Part shown: positions 5,435-7,076 of the stretch, one piece after another | Position numbering within the stretch: the first letter of the stretch is position 1 | Layout of the letters: each line of letters begins with the position of its first letter | From: Candidatus Omnitrophota bacterium | GTDB lineage: Bacteria > Omnitrophota > Gorgyraeia > Velamenicoccales > Velamenicoccaceae | Assembly (NCBI GenBank): GCA_028717105.1 | Contig: JAQUOM010000081.1 | Coordinates: 1-7,076 of the forward strand | Direction: 5' to 3' | DNA: 7,076 nucleotides | The notes under the pieces: model-generated | What the model was told of the DNA's origin: nothing | What the model saw: the letters and a program-made list of their open reading frames with translations, nothing else | Databases searched by the model: none | Translations under genes and position numbers: made by a program

Positions 5435-5509
5435 AGCCAAAGCATCAAAGTGTCATAGCGCAGGACTCTTTTACGTCCTTTGACACTCTGATACTCTGGT
5501 TCTTTGATA
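5435..5509. repeat. Opposed 8-bp repeat array between ppdK and the sigma gene
   Basis: On the plus strand three octamers AGCCAAAG, CATCAAAG and TGTCATAG (5435-5458) are followed by a 19-base centre. Four opposed octamers then follow: CTTTGACA, CTCTGATA, CTCTGGTT and CTTTGATA (5478-5509). The halves can fold: CAAAGTGTCA (5446-5455) pairs with TGACACTCTG (5481-5490) with one mismatch, and AGGAC (5462-5466) pairs with GTCCT (5475-5479) inside. The array starts 2 bases past the ppdK stop codon and ends 17 bases before the sigma start codon. Confidence 0.78.
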
Positions 5510-5510
5510 C

Positions 5511-7076
5511 TTATTTATTCTTTTTTATCTTCTTGACCGGTTTATTCGCCAACACCGCCCGGGCCGCAGCAAGACGCGCAATCGGCACACGGAACGGCGA
5601 GCAGGAAACGTAGTTCATCCCTGCGCGATAGCAAAACTCGATGGAACGCGGGTCTCCGCCATGCTCTCCGCAGATACCCACTTTCAGGTTCTTGTTGGTC
5701 TTGCGGCCGCGGTTGATCCCGGTAGAAATCAACTCGCCGACACCTTCCTGGTCGACCGTCTGAAACGGGTCATCAGCCAAAATCCCTTTCTTGAGATATT
5801 CCGGCAGGAACGCCCCGATATCGTCGCGCGAGAACCCGAATGTCATCTGCGTAAGGTCGTTCGTCCCGAAGGAGAAAAATGAAGCGACCTCGGCGATCTT
5901 GTCTGCCACGAGCGCGGCGCGCGGGATCTCGATCATGGTTCCAAACATGTGGTCGATCTTCTTTAGGCCGAACTGGACCAGGACTTCCGCATAGACTTTC
6001 TTGGCGATCGCGAGCTGGTCCGATAATTCCTTGACATCGCAAACAACCGGGATCATAATCTCCGGAAATACCTTCTTCCCGGCTTTCAGGAGCTCCGCCG
6101 CTGATTCCAGGATGGCGCGGAATTGCATTTCGCTCACCTCAGGATAAGTCACCCCCAGGCGCACACCGCGATGGCCCATCATCGGATTGGATTCAACCAG
6201 ACCACCGGCCCTCTTCTCTAACTCTTCGATAGAAATATTCAGGCTATTGGCAAGCGTCTGACGGGCTTCTTCCTGATGCGGAACAAACTCGTGCAACGGC
6301 GGGTCCAGGAGCCGGATAGTAACGGGCAAGCCCTCCATGGCCTCCAGGGTCGCTTTGATATCGTTTTTAACATGCGGAAAAAGCTCGTCAACGGCCTTCT
6401 TTCTCTCTTCCAGGCTCGATGACATGATCATCTTTCTCAGCTTAAAGAGAGGCTCTTCAGACCCCTTGCCATAAAACATATGCTCTGTCCTGAACAAACC
6501 GATACCCTCGGCACCGAACTGACGGGCTTTCCTGGCATCCCCGGGCGTATCGGCATTAGTGCGTATCTTGAGCGTCCTGACAGAATCGCAAATCTTCAGA
6601 AAAGCGCCCAGGATTTCGTTTTCTGCTGACGCATCCATCATTTTTAAACGACCCTGGTAAACCAAGCCTTTTGTTCCATTTAGGGTAAGCCACTCCCCTT
6701 CCTTAATAACAAGGCCGCCATCAACATCCACTTCTCTCTTGTTTAGGTTAATCTCAACAGATGAACACCCCACAATACAGCATTTTCCCCATCCACGGGC
6801 AACGAGCGCCGCATGAGATGTCATGCCTCCGCGGGCAGTCAGGATAGCTACCGCGGCGCGCATACCGTCTATGTCTTCCGGATTCGTCTCTTCGCGCACG
6901 AGAATAACATTCTTGCCTTCCTTCGCCCACCTGATGGCGTCTGCAGACGTAAAAACGATCATGCCGCACGCTGCGCCGGGTCCTGCGGGGAGTCCTTTGG
7001 CAATCGGTTTATTCTTCTTTTCTTCGGCCGGATCAATGATCGGATGCAATAACTCGTCAAGCTGCTCGGGTGTCAC
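5511..7076 (-). CDS. ppdK: Pyruvate, phosphate dikinase, C-terminal part (cut by window edge)
   Basis: The last 521 residues of an enzyme usually near 880-900. It interconverts pyruvate + ATP + Pi with PEP + AMP + PPi in the cytoplasm, serving PPi-linked glycolysis or gluconeogenesis. Numbering from the window edge, the phosphohistidine domain has TARGGMTSHAALVARG with catalytic His88. The PEP/pyruvate barrel has GLFRTEHMF (Arg196), VTIRLLDPPLHEF (Arg255), MIEIPRAAL (Glu383, metal ligand), FGTNDLTQMTFG (Asp407) and GICGEHGGDP (Cys469, general acid). These match, in order and close spacing, His455, Arg561, Arg617, Glu745, Asp769 and Cys831 of the Clostridium symbiosum enzyme. The visible part looks fully functional. 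The GTG at the edge is an internal codon, not the start. The C-terminus is a lysine-rich tail. It is upstream of the sigma gene on the same strand; co-transcription is possible. Confidence 0.96.
   Translation of the reverse strand: MTPEQLDELLHPIIDPAEEKKNKPIAKGLPAGPGAACGMIVFTSADAIRWAKEGKNVILVREETNPEDIDGMRAAVAILTARGGMTSHAALVARGWGKCCIVGCSSVEINLNKREVDVDGGLVIKEGEWLTLNGTKGLVYQGRLKMMDASAENEILGAFLKICDSVRTLKIRTNADTPGDARKARQFGAEGIGLFRTEHMFYGKGSEEPLFKLRKMIMSSSLEERKKAVDELFPHVKNDIKATLEAMEGLPVTIRLLDPPLHEFVPHQEEARQTLANSLNISIEELEKRAGGLVESNPMMGHRGVRLGVTYPEVSEMQFRAILESAAELLKAGKKVFPEIMIPVVCDVKELSDQLAIAKKVYAEVLVQFGLKKIDHMFGTMIEIPRAALVADKIAEVASFFSFGTNDLTQMTFGFSRDDIGAFLPEYLKKGILADDPFQTVDQEGVGELISTGINRGRKTNKNLKVGICGEHGGDPRSIEFCYRAGMNYVSCSPFRVPIARLAAARAVLANKPVKKIKKNK

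Noticed and set aside
7074..7076. GTG at the window edge as the start of a 521-residue protein
   Set aside because: It is an internal codon: the N-terminal nucleotide-binding part of PPDK is missing and no family member starts at this point.

Overview
The window looks like chromosomal DNA from a diderm, probably anaerobic or fermentative bacterium. An uncultured lineage such as Omnitrophota or a relative would fit, but this is inference from general gene style: an outer-membrane AlgE-like porin, pyruvate phosphate dikinase, a tRNA without encoded CCA, and repeat-rich intergenic DNA. There is no taxonomic marker gene. Every supported gene lies on the minus strand, so transcription runs from high to low coordinates.

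In transcription order the window holds: the C-terminal part of pyruvate phosphate dikinase (7076-5511, cut by the window edge); a short primary-like sigma-70 factor (5417-4599); a LacI-type effector-binding protein with no DNA-binding domain (4597-3746), starting one base after the sigma stop codon; adenine phosphoribosyltransferase (3629-3114); tRNA-Arg(CCT) (2946-2873); a repeat- and hairpin-rich spacer (2872-2541); a small PHP-domain phosphoesterase (2540-1896); a 300-bp promoter-bearing spacer; and an alginate-export-type outer-membrane porin (1594-137) closed by a strong intrinsic terminator. A Shine-Dalgarno-like sequence at the low-coordinate edge suggests another minus-strand gene starting just outside.

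The most interesting gene-level feature is the sigma factor plus headless LacI sensor pair. The sensor keeps the ligand-pocket landmarks of the LacI family, but the helix-turn-helix is absent and the region where it would lie is occupied by the sigma region 4 coding sequence. The arrangement suggests a two-gene unit in which sugar or nucleoside sensing is linked to sigma activity.

The most interesting non-coding features are these. (1) A 65-bp exact direct repeat carries the last 17 nt of the tRNA plus its trailer, with a 132-bp hairpin-dense insert between the copies, like a miniature att-flanked insertion. (2) Intergenic arrays of degenerate 8-bp (in one case 7-bp) units, arranged in opposed orientation around a short centre, begin within a few bases of the stop codons of ppdK, the LacI-like gene and apt.

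Metabolically, PPDK (PEP/pyruvate with PPi and AMP) and APRT (adenine + PRPP to AMP + PPi) share AMP and PPi as metabolites. Whether they are co-regulated with the sigma/sensor pair cannot be told from the sequence.
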